From contig JAKVCV010000016.1 in the NCBI GenBank assembly GCA_022448945.1, positions 62,001 to 126,000 of the forward strand: a stretch of DNA of 64,000 bases. Reading direction: 5' to 3'. The translations under genes and the position numbers were made by a program. Origin of the DNA: Saprospiraceae bacterium (GTDB lineage Bacteria; Bacteroidota; Bacteroidia; Chitinophagales; Saprospiraceae). Under the pieces are notes generated by a model. That model was not told the origin of the DNA and did not search any database. It saw only the letters and a program-made list of their open reading frames with translations. Positions 36,856-44,902 of the stretch are shown piece by piece (the stretch's first letter is position 1; each line of letters begins with the position of its first letter).

Positions 36856-37707
36856 TTATACAAAAAAGAGCATTCCTAAACCCAAAGTCATATAAATCTT
36901 CATCAATTTACTCAATATGGTGTAATCTGATTTTTCCTTTGCTAATGGTAATTTTAAGATAATAAAACTAAGAGGCAAAAGCAATAAAACAAATATATAT
37001 ACAGAAACAGCTATTTTATTATTTAGAAAAAACCAATACCCCTCTAAGGCCAAAAGAATTAACAATATAGAGAAGGAAATTATAACAAGAATTTTAGCAG
37101 ATTGTACTCCCGCAACAACAGGTAAAGTCTTACAACCCATTTTTTTATCCCCTTCAAAATCTTCTATGTCTTTAATAAGCTCACGCCCAAAAGTAGAGAT
37201 AAAAGCAAAAAGAGCATACATATACATAATTTTGATCCAATAGTCAGACAAAAAAGTATATTCAATGAACAATAATTCAATAACAACCCAAGAACACAAT
37301 AATGCTACGGTAAGATTTCCTAATATGGCTAGTTTCTTAAATTTATAAGAATATAAAAACAGTAAGATGATCGCTGAAAGAAAAACCAAAAACAAGACCA
37401 TAACCCCTGTCGAAACAATTAATAAAAGCGCAATAGAATTAAAAGTAATGTATAGTCCCCAAGCTATATTTTTATTTATTTGATTACCTATAACTACATT
37501 ATGTGGCTTATTAATTAAATCAATTTCTAAATCGAGAATATCATTAATTATATTCCCTGCTGCTGCGATTAGAATAGTACCTGCTAAAACGACAAAAAAA
37601 ACTTTTGAATCAGAATATACAGGAGAAGAGACATAACGTAATATTACCAATGTAAACCCAATAATTATTAAATTTGAAAATCTAACAAGACGGAATAATT
37701 GTTTCAT
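36856..37707 (-). CDS. UbiA family prenyltransferase (geranylgeranylglycerol-phosphate-type of Bacteroidota)
   Basis: 283 residues, eight to nine membrane helices. First prenyl-diphosphate motif N55-D-x2-D59-x3-D63 within INDILDLEIDLINKPH; second motif DIEDFEGDKKMGCKTLPV. Homologues in Bacteroidota are usually annotated as geranylgeranylglycerol-phosphate geranylgeranyltransferase, but the acceptor cannot be told from sequence alone, and quinone or haem prenylation is possible. It lies upstream of unrelated envelope genes on the same strand. Confidence 0.85.
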   Translation of the reverse strand: MKQLFRLVRFSNLIIIGFTLVILRYVSSPVYSDSKVFFVVLAGTILIAAAGNIINDILDLEIDLINKPHNVVIGNQINKNIAWGLYITFNSIALLLIVSTGVMVLFLVFLSAIILLFLYSYKFKKLAILGNLTVALLCSWVVIELLFIEYTFLSDYWIKIMYMYALFAFISTFGRELIKDIEDFEGDKKMGCKTLPVVAGVQSAKILVIISFSILLILLALEGYWFFLNNKIAVSVYIFVLLLLPLSFIILKLPLAKEKSDYTILSKLMKIYMTLGLGMLFFV

Positions 37708-37751
37708 TTTTACTTACTACAACAAAAGTCAGGATTAAAATATAAAAACAT

Positions 37752-38804
37752 TTAAATGGTGTTATCGGAATTGCGGTCTTTATCATAACGATCCAATTGT
37801 ACAGGTTGATTAGCCCTGTTTGGATTATAATTGGGGTTTTGCTTAACACTTAGATTTTCAACTACAGAAAAACAAAGCGCAAGTTCATTATATAGCTCAT
37901 GCAATAAAGTGCTTTGCAATACAGATTGGTATATATCGGGATTGAAAAAATCACGGTAGGTTGCTAATGCAAGATAAATCTCATTATCTACAAAGCTAAG
38001 TCGAAGTTTTTTATTCCATTTAAAACGAAGATCATAGATCGATTGTATTAGTTCGGATGTCAAAATACGGAATGCTTCTTCTTCATTTTGACTATAAACA
38101 ACAAATTCTTTTTCAAATTCTGGATAATCTTCCAAATAAACCATATTACCCTCGTGGAACATGGAGCCAAGACTTTTTTGAATATATTTTCCTATAGAGC
38201 CAAAATTACTCTGGGCAAAATCAGGTAAAACCTGAATAAAGCCACGTACTTTGACCGGAACAGTCAATACAAAAAACAAACCATCAAAAATTGTAGTAGT
38301 TCTGGTTTTTGAATTTCCATCACTATCTGTATAGGTACTAGTATCTAAAACATTTAATTCAGAAAACTTAAAATTACATCCATTGGTAGTCTTACCCTCA
38401 AAATAATCTTCTCCATTATATTTGTTGTATGAACTATACAGTCTAGACATTTTAAACAAACTATCGGGCACGCAATCGTCAGGAATGTATGTGGTGTTAG
38501 GATATAAAGCATTAACAAAAGAAGTAAATACCTCGCGTTTAAAATGCTGGGTATAACCATTTGTTAATGGACGAATTTTTAACATATAAACTAAAACAAT
38601 ACCTATCAAACCAATAATTCCTAATAATACTGCATAGGGAATCATATTAAAAAAATAAAGAACAAATGAAGTTATAACCATAAAAAAAGGTACATAATAC
38701 AATTTCGTAGCTTGTGAGATTGCTTCCAACTTATCTAATCTAAATTTTTCGACAGATTCAAGGGTTGGCTGAATCTGACGGCTAATGTCGTTTATACTTT
38801 TCAT
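37752..38804 (-). CDS. DUF3137 domain-containing membrane protein
   Basis: 350 residues from the ATG at 38802-38804; an earlier in-frame ATG 15 codons upstream adds an atypical extension. A basic N-terminal helix is followed by two membrane segments (about residues 38-80). The soluble part matches DUF3137: YFEGKTTNGCNFKFSELNVLD, TTTIFDGLFFVLTVP, RGFIQVLPDF and the later VYSQNEEEAFRILTSELIQSI. The family is of unknown function. Two repeats (TTACAAT...ATTGTAA, 38,881-38,912) lie upstream. Confidence 0.82.
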   Translation of the reverse strand: MKSINDISRQIQPTLESVEKFRLDKLEAISQATKLYYVPFFMVITSFVLYFFNMIPYAVLLGIIGLIGIVLVYMLKIRPLTNGYTQHFKREVFTSFVNALYPNTTYIPDDCVPDSLFKMSRLYSSYNKYNGEDYFEGKTTNGCNFKFSELNVLDTSTYTDSDGNSKTRTTTIFDGLFFVLTVPVKVRGFIQVLPDFAQSNFGSIGKYIQKSLGSMFHEGNMVYLEDYPEFEKEFVVYSQNEEEAFRILTSELIQSIYDLRFKWNKKLRLSFVDNEIYLALATYRDFFNPDIYQSVLQSTLLHELYNELALCFSVVENLSVKQNPNYNPNRANQPVQLDRYDKDRNSDNTI

Positions 38805-38986
38805 TTGGGAAAAAATATAGGATCTTAATTTATTAAAAGATATAAACACAAAAATAAAACATGGGTACTATTGAGTACTATTACAATGTACAAAAAAGTA
38901 TCAATATTGTAAGATTAATTAATAAGGAACTTTTACAAAAAATCAAAACAAGTTCTTGGCAAAGCAGTAAAAATCGAATTTGCACA

Positions 38987-39973
38987 TTACAGAATGTTGG
39001 ATTTTAATATAGCATTATCAATATTTATATCTGCGCAATTAAAATGCTGGCGAGGACATTCTTTCTTGCCATGTAAACCACAAGGTCTGCATGATAACTG
39101 ATAATCAATTTGGAAAACATGTGCTATATCTGACAATGGACCAAAACCGAATTCAGGAATAGTAGAACAAAAAAATGTTGCCACTGGAGCATTCATAGCA
39201 GAAGCAAAATGTAATGGTGCAGAATCATTTGTAAATGTCATTTTTGCATTTTTGATTAATGCAGCTGATTGCAAAAAAGTTAATTGACCAGCCTTGATTT
39301 CAATTCTATCAATTCCAGTTTGCAATTTGATTTGTGTACAAAGAGGAATGTCATCAGGCCCGCCCAATAAATAAATTTTATACTTATCAGGGATTTTATT
39401 AATCAGTTCAGACCATTTGAAATCAGGTAATTGTTTCGTGAACCAAACAGATGAAGGAGCAATACAAATATATGGTTCATCGGCATTTACTACTTCGTAA
39501 TCATTTTTACTGGGATATAATTTCGGTTTTTGAAAGTCATCGCCAACGATATGTTTAATTAGCGATAGATTTCTTTGGACTTCGTGAACATCATGTTCTT
39601 CAGAAATTGTATGTCTAACGGTATTTGTAAAAGCAAAAGAAAATGGGTTTTTATCAAATCCTATCTTAACTTTAGCTGAAGATAAAGTTGTAATAAGACC
39701 CGTTGTGAAAAATCGTTGAACATTAATAACACAATCGTAGGAATTGGAACGTATTGTTTTTATCAATCGAAAAAGATTGACATACTTATGTTTTTTTTTA
39801 TTGAATACTAAAACTTCATTGACATGAGGATGTCCTAAAAGCAGAGATTCGTTGCCTTTGCGCAGCAAAAAATCAATACTACAGCTATTATCATTTTTTT
39901 TCAATTGCTCTATTAATGGAGTAGCCAATACAACATCACCAATAAAGGCAGTCTGAATTATTAAATATTTCAT
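38987..39973 (-). CDS. Glycosyltransferase family 9 (heptosyltransferase-like)
   Basis: 328 residues. Begins KYLIIQTAFIGDVVLATPLIEQL, the GT9 start with the conserved GD, and contains the C-terminal FTNDSAPLHFASAMNAPVATFFCSTIPEFGFGP signature used for ADP-heptose binding. The late cysteines (LSCRPCGLHGKKECPRQHFNC) are common in this family. It probably transfers heptose in lipopolysaccharide core assembly. It has a strong-looking -7 element and is monocistronic by position. Confidence 0.9.
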   Translation of the reverse strand: MKYLIIQTAFIGDVVLATPLIEQLKKNDNSCSIDFLLRKGNESLLLGHPHVNEVLVFNKKKHKYVNLFRLIKTIRSNSYDCVINVQRFFTTGLITTLSSAKVKIGFDKNPFSFAFTNTVRHTISEEHDVHEVQRNLSLIKHIVGDDFQKPKLYPSKNDYEVVNADEPYICIAPSSVWFTKQLPDFKWSELINKIPDKYKIYLLGGPDDIPLCTQIKLQTGIDRIEIKAGQLTFLQSAALIKNAKMTFTNDSAPLHFASAMNAPVATFFCSTIPEFGFGPLSDIAHVFQIDYQLSCRPCGLHGKKECPRQHFNCADINIDNAILKSNIL

Positions 39974-40003
39974 ATTAAGCCGCGATTATTTTAACACCAA
40001 AAG

Positions 40004-40011
40004 CAAAGATA
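40004..40011 (-). promoter_or_regulatory. Candidate -7 promoter element for the family 9 glycosyltransferase
   Basis: TATCTTTG followed by C on the minus strand is a typical Bacteroidota -7 sequence, 31 bases before the gene's ATG. Confidence 0.55.
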
Positions 40012-40115
40012 GTCCTTTTTAATTACATCCTTGCTGAAATATTATACAGAAAAAAAGAAAGAATATCATATGATAATTTGAATAGACAATTGATTTTTTG
40101 CACTTTCAGTTTTTA

Positions 40116-40123
40116 TACATTTG
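40116..40123 (+). promoter_or_regulatory. Candidate -7 promoter element for the 5-alpha-reductase-like gene
   Basis: TACATTTG matches TAnnTTTG, 48 bases before the ATG. TTG triplets upstream (40090 and 40098) are off the usual spacing. Confidence 0.5.
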
Positions 40124-40170
40124 TTTTTAACCTATTTTTAATAATAATTAGAATTTTATAAAGCAACCAT

Positions 40171-40929
40171 ATGAGTAATGCCACATTTCAATATATAGTA
40201 TACTGCTGGATAGGACTTGCAATTATTACTTTTTTTTCTTTGTTCTTCGTAACTGCTCCTTTCGGGCGTCATAGTTCAAAAAACTGGGGCCCAATGATAA
40301 ATGCCCGATTAGGTTGGATGATTATGGAATTACCTTCTCCATTAATTTTAAGTTATTTTTTCTTTTCAGGTAAAACAAGTCCAAATACAGTTACACTAGT
40401 TTTTTGGTCGTTATGGATGTTGCATTATTTCAACAGAACGGTTATATACCCTATAAGACAAAGAGACCACAGTAAAAAAATGCCCGTGATGATCATGGGT
40501 TCAGCTATTTTCTTTAATATAATGAATGGCTTTGTAAATGGTTATTTTTTAGGCAATTACGCAGACCTATACCATGAATCCTGGTTTGGTTCACCCCAAT
40601 TTATTATCGGAACTTTTGTTTTTCTGTCTGGCGTATTTATAAATATAAAATCTGACAACATATTACTAAATCTTCGAAAACCAGGCGAAACAGCATATAA
40701 AATACCTGAGGGGGGACTCTTTAAATATATCTCCTGCCCTAACCTCTTTGGTGAAATTATTGAATGGGCAGGTTTTGCAATTATGGTATGGGCACTTCCT
40801 GCTTTATCCTTTGCTGTTTGGACTTTTGCAAATCTTGCACCAAGGGCTATAGCACACCACAAATGGTACCTCAATAAATTTGATGAATACCCGAAAGAAC
40901 GTAAAGCTTTCATTCCTTTTTTATGGTGA
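40171..40929 (+). CDS. Steroid 5-alpha-reductase-like / DUF1295 membrane enzyme
   Basis: 252 residues, about six to seven helices. The C-terminal region carries the family signature: GGLFKYISCPNLFGEIIEWAGF, then ANLAPRAIAHHKWYLNKFDEYPKERKAFIPFLW, which matches the NADPH-binding end of 3-oxo-5-alpha-steroid 4-dehydrogenases. In bacteria such enzymes act on steroids, polyprenyls or fatty acyls; here the substrate is unknown. It precedes a T9SS surface protein by 42 bases. Confidence 0.87.
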   Translation: MSNATFQYIVYCWIGLAIITFFSLFFVTAPFGRHSSKNWGPMINARLGWMIMELPSPLILSYFFFSGKTSPNTVTLVFWSLWMLHYFNRTVIYPIRQRDHSKKMPVMIMGSAIFFNIMNGFVNGYFLGNYADLYHESWFGSPQFIIGTFVFLSGVFINIKSDNILLNLRKPGETAYKIPEGGLFKYISCPNLFGEIIEWAGFAIMVWALPALSFAVWTFANLAPRAIAHHKWYLNKFDEYPKERKAFIPFLW

Positions 40930-40971
40930 ATGTACTATTAAATAATATAATAAATTTTCAATCTTAAATTA

Positions 40972-42225
40972 ATGAAAATAATATTGACAATTCTATCAAC
41001 ATGTGTATTCATTCATTCATTATTTGCACAAACAACGAACATACCTGATGCAAATTTTGAACAAGCACTCATTGATCTTGGAATAGATAGCGGAACCGTT
41101 GACGGTGTTGCCTTAACAGCAGCTCTTAGCAATGTCACAATTTTGAATGTATCGAATAAAAATATTTCAGATCTTACTGGTATTGAAAGCTTTGTCGCCC
41201 TAACAGGTTTGGTATGTGAAAACAATCAATTAATAAGTTTAGATCTCAGTCAAAATACACAATTAGAATATTTGGAATGTTCAAACAATCAAATTACGAG
41301 TCTGGATCTCAGTAACAATCCTTTATTATATAATTTATTGTGTTCAGATAACCAATTGACCAATTTAGATATTTCGAATATAAACGAAATGTGGAACTTA
41401 TCATGTTATAATAATTTATTAGACACATTGGATGCAAGTAACTGTGCTATTAGGTACTTATTTTGTGGTCATAATGCATTGACTTATTTTGATTTCAAAA
41501 ATGATTCAATTATACTCGAAATTGAATGTAGTTACAATCAGCTTACACATATCGACCTAAGTAACACACAAATGCAATGGGTATCCTGTTCGGACAATCA
41601 AATTACCTCTGTAAATTTAAATAATGCCAAAATAAATTTTGTGTTCTACTGTTCCAATAATTTACTTTCTAGTCTAGATTTTAGCAACTCTGATTTAGGA
41701 CATGTTGCCTGTGGCAACAATCAACTCACTGAAATAGATTTAAGTTCAAATACATCTTTATATCGTTTCTCTGGAAATAACAATCCATTACAATGTCTAA
41801 ATCTTAATAATGGGCAAAATGTAAATGTTGATAGCCTAACTCAAACACAATTAAGTTGTATATCTGTGCATGATGTAAACTGGGCTAATAACAATATAAC
41901 TTCTATAGATTCAGGTGTTGTGTTTAGTACAAGCTGTATATACACATGTACCACTACCAATGTAAATTTAATGGAGACATACCCTAAGGATTTGATCATA
42001 TACCCAAATCCTGCTAAGGATATTATCCACATTGAATTAGGTGAATATAAAAATGAAATAAATGTATCTATCAAAGATATTTCAGGTAATCTTATTACGC
42101 AAAAAAGATACAACCAAACCAAAATGATAGATTTGAATATCGATTTGCCTGCAGGAATTTATATAGTAAATGTTATTACAGACAACAAGCGTTTATACAG
42201 CAAAAAAATAATTAAAACACCTTAA
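40972..42225 (+). CDS. Secreted leucine-rich repeat protein with T9SS type A sorting domain
   Basis: 417 residues. Signal peptide to about residue 19 (LFAQTT). A cap region with IPDANFEQALIDLGID, then about ten short leucine-rich repeats of the form L-x-C-x-N-N-Q-L-T-x-L-D-L-S (residues 70-310). The C-terminal 75 residues are a T9SS type A tail (LIIYPNPAKDIIHIEL). LRR-T9SS proteins are common surface adhesins in Bacteroidota. Its cysteines recur at the same repeat position. Confidence 0.88.
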   Translation: MKIILTILSTCVFIHSLFAQTTNIPDANFEQALIDLGIDSGTVDGVALTAALSNVTILNVSNKNISDLTGIESFVALTGLVCENNQLISLDLSQNTQLEYLECSNNQITSLDLSNNPLLYNLLCSDNQLTNLDISNINEMWNLSCYNNLLDTLDASNCAIRYLFCGHNALTYFDFKNDSIILEIECSYNQLTHIDLSNTQMQWVSCSDNQITSVNLNNAKINFVFYCSNNLLSSLDFSNSDLGHVACGNNQLTEIDLSSNTSLYRFSGNNNPLQCLNLNNGQNVNVDSLTQTQLSCISVHDVNWANNNITSIDSGVVFSTSCIYTCTTTNVNLMETYPKDLIIYPNPAKDIIHIELGEYKNEINVSIKDISGNLITQKRYNQTKMIDLNIDLPAGIYIVNVITDNKRLYSKKIIKTP

Positions 42226-42301
42226 TAATACTAAAAAGCTAATAGAATTACGCTATAATAATTGAATTCAAAACGGGTATAGTCTTCAAAATTCAAAATA
42301 C

Positions 42302-42562
42302 CTATCGAACTATAATAACCTTATTTCTCCGTCTTCTGCTTCTTACAGGTTGAGTGTTTCGACGGGCAATGCGTCTTCGACGTGCTGCCAATGCCAGGGC
42401 AATAATACCCCCAATAATTAAAAGAGAACCAATTACTATTAAAACTATTACACCGACTGGTATAGTGGCAGTAGAAGCAACATTTAAAGCAGCTGCAAAT
42501 CCGGGGTTAACCAATGTGAATATTAAAAAAATAAATAAGATTGATCTAATCATTGTTTTCAT
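42302..42562 (-). CDS. Small membrane protein with arginine-rich tail
   Basis: 86 residues: a signal-like N-terminus (MIRSILFIFLIFTLVNPGFA), one membrane segment (residues 33-60, VGVIVLIVIGSLLIIGG), then a strongly basic cytoplasmic tail with three Arg clusters (ARRRRIARRN, RSRRRRNK). No family recognised. It is convergent with the LRR gene and isolated. It could be a membrane-attached nucleic-acid or ribosome-binding peptide, which is speculation. Confidence 0.62.
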   Translation of the reverse strand: MKTMIRSILFIFLIFTLVNPGFAAALNVASTATIPVGVIVLIVIGSLLIIGGIIALALAARRRRIARRNTQPVRSRRRRNKVIIVR

Positions 42563-42806
42563 AATAAAGTTAGATTGAATTAAAAGAATATTTTAAGGCG
42601 TGTTTTAATAGACAATATTATAGACTCTACTATGAATGATAGGTTTAAAATGATTTAAAAAAAGATGAAGAAAAAGAAATTATATAAAACTGATTGCATA
42701 CCTTGATTAGCTATATTTACCATTTTTAGAATTTTAAAAGCATACATTTAATACATATCTTTAAATATTATTAATTTCATATAATATTGAAACTAAAATC
42801 ACGATT

Positions 42807-43652
42807 ATGAACAAAGTATTAATTGCCGGAGCGACAGGTTATCTGGGTAAATTCTTAACAAAAGAAGTAAAAAAACAAGGATATGAAACAAAAGTACTTG
42901 TACGAAATCCTGCCAAATTTAAAGAATTTAATATTGAAGTTGATGAAATAATCCAAGCTGAAATTACTGTAAAAAAAACGCTTCATGAATCTTGTAATAA
43001 TATTGACGTTGTCATTTCTTCTGTAGGTATCACAAGACAAAGAGATGGACTAACATATATGGATGTCGATTATCAAGCAAATATGAATTTGCTAGAAGAA
43101 GCTATAAAAGCTGGTGTTAAAAAGTTCATTTATGTTTCTGTTCTCAATGGAGAGGAACTCAAGCATCTGAAGATTTGTGAGGCTAAAGAAAAATTTGCTG
43201 AAAAATTAAAAAAATCAGGTATAGATTATTCTATCATCAGACCTAATGCTTTTTTTGCAGACATGGCTGAATTTTATAATATGGCCAAAAATGGACGTTT
43301 CTATATCTTTGGAAATGGAAAACTAAAATGTAATCCGATTCATGGTGAAGATCTGGCTAAAGTATGTGTCGATGCTATTAAAACTGATGACAACCTAATA
43401 AAAGTAGGAGGACCACAAACATTAACGCAAACGGAAATTGCTCAAATTGCTTTTAAAACTGTAAATAAAAAAGTAAAGATCACACATATTCCAGATTGGA
43501 TAAGAAGAATGATGCTAGGTTTATGCAGGATATTCTTAAGCTCCAAAAGTTACGGACCAATTGAATTCTTTATGACTGTTTTATCTATTGATATGATCGC
43601 TCCTGAATATGGTGCGCATACCCTTGAAGATTTTTTTGAAACACTTGAATAA
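42807..43652 (+). CDS. NmrA/SDR-type NAD(P)-binding oxidoreductase
   Basis: 281 residues. N-terminal Rossmann motif VLIAGATGYLGKFLTKEV; GITRQRDGLTYMDVDYQANMNLL and the long KFIYVSVLNGEE segment are typical of NmrA-like, atypical SDR proteins (some are annotated as NAD(P)H-binding complex I assembly-type CIA30 or UDP-epimerase-like). There is no classic YxxxK, so it may be a redox sensor or an isomerase-like protein rather than a dehydrogenase. It is 60 bases upstream of a phosphotransferase gene. Confidence 0.82.
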   Translation: MNKVLIAGATGYLGKFLTKEVKKQGYETKVLVRNPAKFKEFNIEVDEIIQAEITVKKTLHESCNNIDVVISSVGITRQRDGLTYMDVDYQANMNLLEEAIKAGVKKFIYVSVLNGEELKHLKICEAKEKFAEKLKKSGIDYSIIRPNAFFADMAEFYNMAKNGRFYIFGNGKLKCNPIHGEDLAKVCVDAIKTDDNLIKVGGPQTLTQTEIAQIAFKTVNKKVKITHIPDWIRRMMLGLCRIFLSSKSYGPIEFFMTVLSIDMIAPEYGAHTLEDFFETLE

Positions 43653-43711
43653 TTGAAAAATCTACTTTTTAGTTTTTAAATCACCTACTTTCTCATTCTT
43701 TACTAATTTTC

Positions 43712-44683
43712 ATGCATAAACAATTCGAAAATAGCTTACTCAAGGCGACTGGTGCTAAAGGATTGGACAGTGAGGAATTAATACAAAGTCTCTGGAGTGG
43801 CTATGGCAAAATCTTGCGCTGTACACTTCAAGGAGGAAACATTCCTTCAGTAGTCGTAAAAATAGTTCAATTACCAAAGGGCAGCAAGCATCCAAGGGGC
43901 TGGAATACTGATATTGGACATCAACGAAAGCTTAGATCCTATGAGGTAGAAAAATATTGGTATGAAAATTTTGCAAAAGACTGCTCATCAAAATGTAGGG
44001 TTCCTAAATGTTTTGGAATAGATCGTAAAGAAGATGAAATCTTGATGATCCTCGAAGACCTCAATCAAGCAGGATTCCCCCTGAGAAAAACGTATATAAA
44101 CTGGAATGAAATAACTATTTGTTTACAATGGCTAGCCCAATTCCATGCTCAATTTATGCAACGTAAACCTCAAGGATTATGGCATATAGGCTGTTATTGG
44201 CACCTCGATACCAGGCCCGACGAGTGGAATATAATGGATGATCCATTATTAAAAAAGGCGGCAAAGGCAATAGATAAAAAACTAAGCGAATGCAAATTCA
44301 AAACAATTGTACATGGAGATGCTAAATTGGCTAATTTCTGCTTTTCTGAAGATGGTCTTAATGTTGCTGCTGTTGATTTTCAATATGTCGGGGGCGGTTG
44401 TGGTATGAAAGATGTTGCATATTTCCTCGGAAGTTGCATGACGGAGCAAGACTGTGAAAAAAGAGAAAAAGAGACTTTAGCAATCTATTTTGAATCATTA
44501 CGAAAAGGATTGTCAAACACCACCATTAATACAAATGAGCTTGAACTAGAATGGAGATCCTTATATCATGTTGCAATAGCAGATTTTCATCGCTTTCTGA
44601 AAGGCTGGAGTCCTGGACATTGGAAGATCAATAGCTATAGTGAACGCATTTCCAGACTCGTTTGCAATCAATTACTTAAGTAA
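43712..44683 (+). CDS. Aminoglycoside-phosphotransferase/ecdysteroid-kinase-like protein
   Basis: 323 residues. Kinase-like lobes: VVKIVQLP with a nucleotide-binding Lys, [15 protein letters not shown], the catalytic loop [12 protein letters not shown] (Asp and Asn) and the metal-binding [20 protein letters not shown]. This combination matches the EcKinase/DUF1679-like branch of choline-kinase-fold enzymes. Substrate is unknown; some members of this branch in bacteria are annotated oxidoreductase family proteins. It probably forms a pair with the upstream NmrA-like gene (60-base gap). Confidence 0.8.
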   Translation: MHKQFENSLLKATGAKGLDSEELIQSLWSGYGKILRCTLQGGNIPSVVVKIVQLPKGSKHPRGWNTDIGHQRKLRSYEVEKYWYENFAKDCSSKCRVPKCFGIDRKEDEILMILEDLNQAGFPLRKTYINWNEITICLQWLAQFHAQFMQRKPQGLWHIGCYWHLDTRPDEWNIMDDPLLKKAAKAIDKKLSECKFKTIVHGDAKLANFCFSEDGLNVAAVDFQYVGGGCGMKDVAYFLGSCMTEQDCEKREKETLAIYFESLRKGLSNTTINTNELELEWRSLYHVAIADFHRFLKGWSPGHWKINSYSERISRLVCNQLLK

Positions 44684-44794
44684 TTAAAGCAAATCATGCT
44701 CATTTTTTTGTATATTGGGTCTACCCTTAATAAAAACAGTCCTTTTTACGATAACTAACAACACCTCTTAGAGTACCAATAACTATGATTATCA

Positions 44795-44850
44795 GTGTCA
44801 AACACATCAATAAAATTAAAATAATTATTGATAAATTGAATGATTGACAC
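44795..44850. other. Nested inverted repeats upstream of the 932-residue T9SS gene
   Basis: Outer arms GTGTCAA (44795-44801) and TTGACAC (44844-44850), inner arms ATCAATAA (44806-44813) and TTATTGAT (44825-44832). They lie 53-108 bases before the ATG and could form a leader structure or be a protein-binding site. Confidence 0.4.
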
Positions 44851-44902
44851 GACTACCAACTTGTAAATTGGATTTAATAATAACTTTTTAATACCCCTTT
44901 TT

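Noticed and set aside
38881-38912. Arms TTACAAT and ATTGTAA upstream of the DUF3137 gene as an operator
   Set aside because: Wide spacing of 18 bases in an AT-rich gap; chance occurrence is likely.
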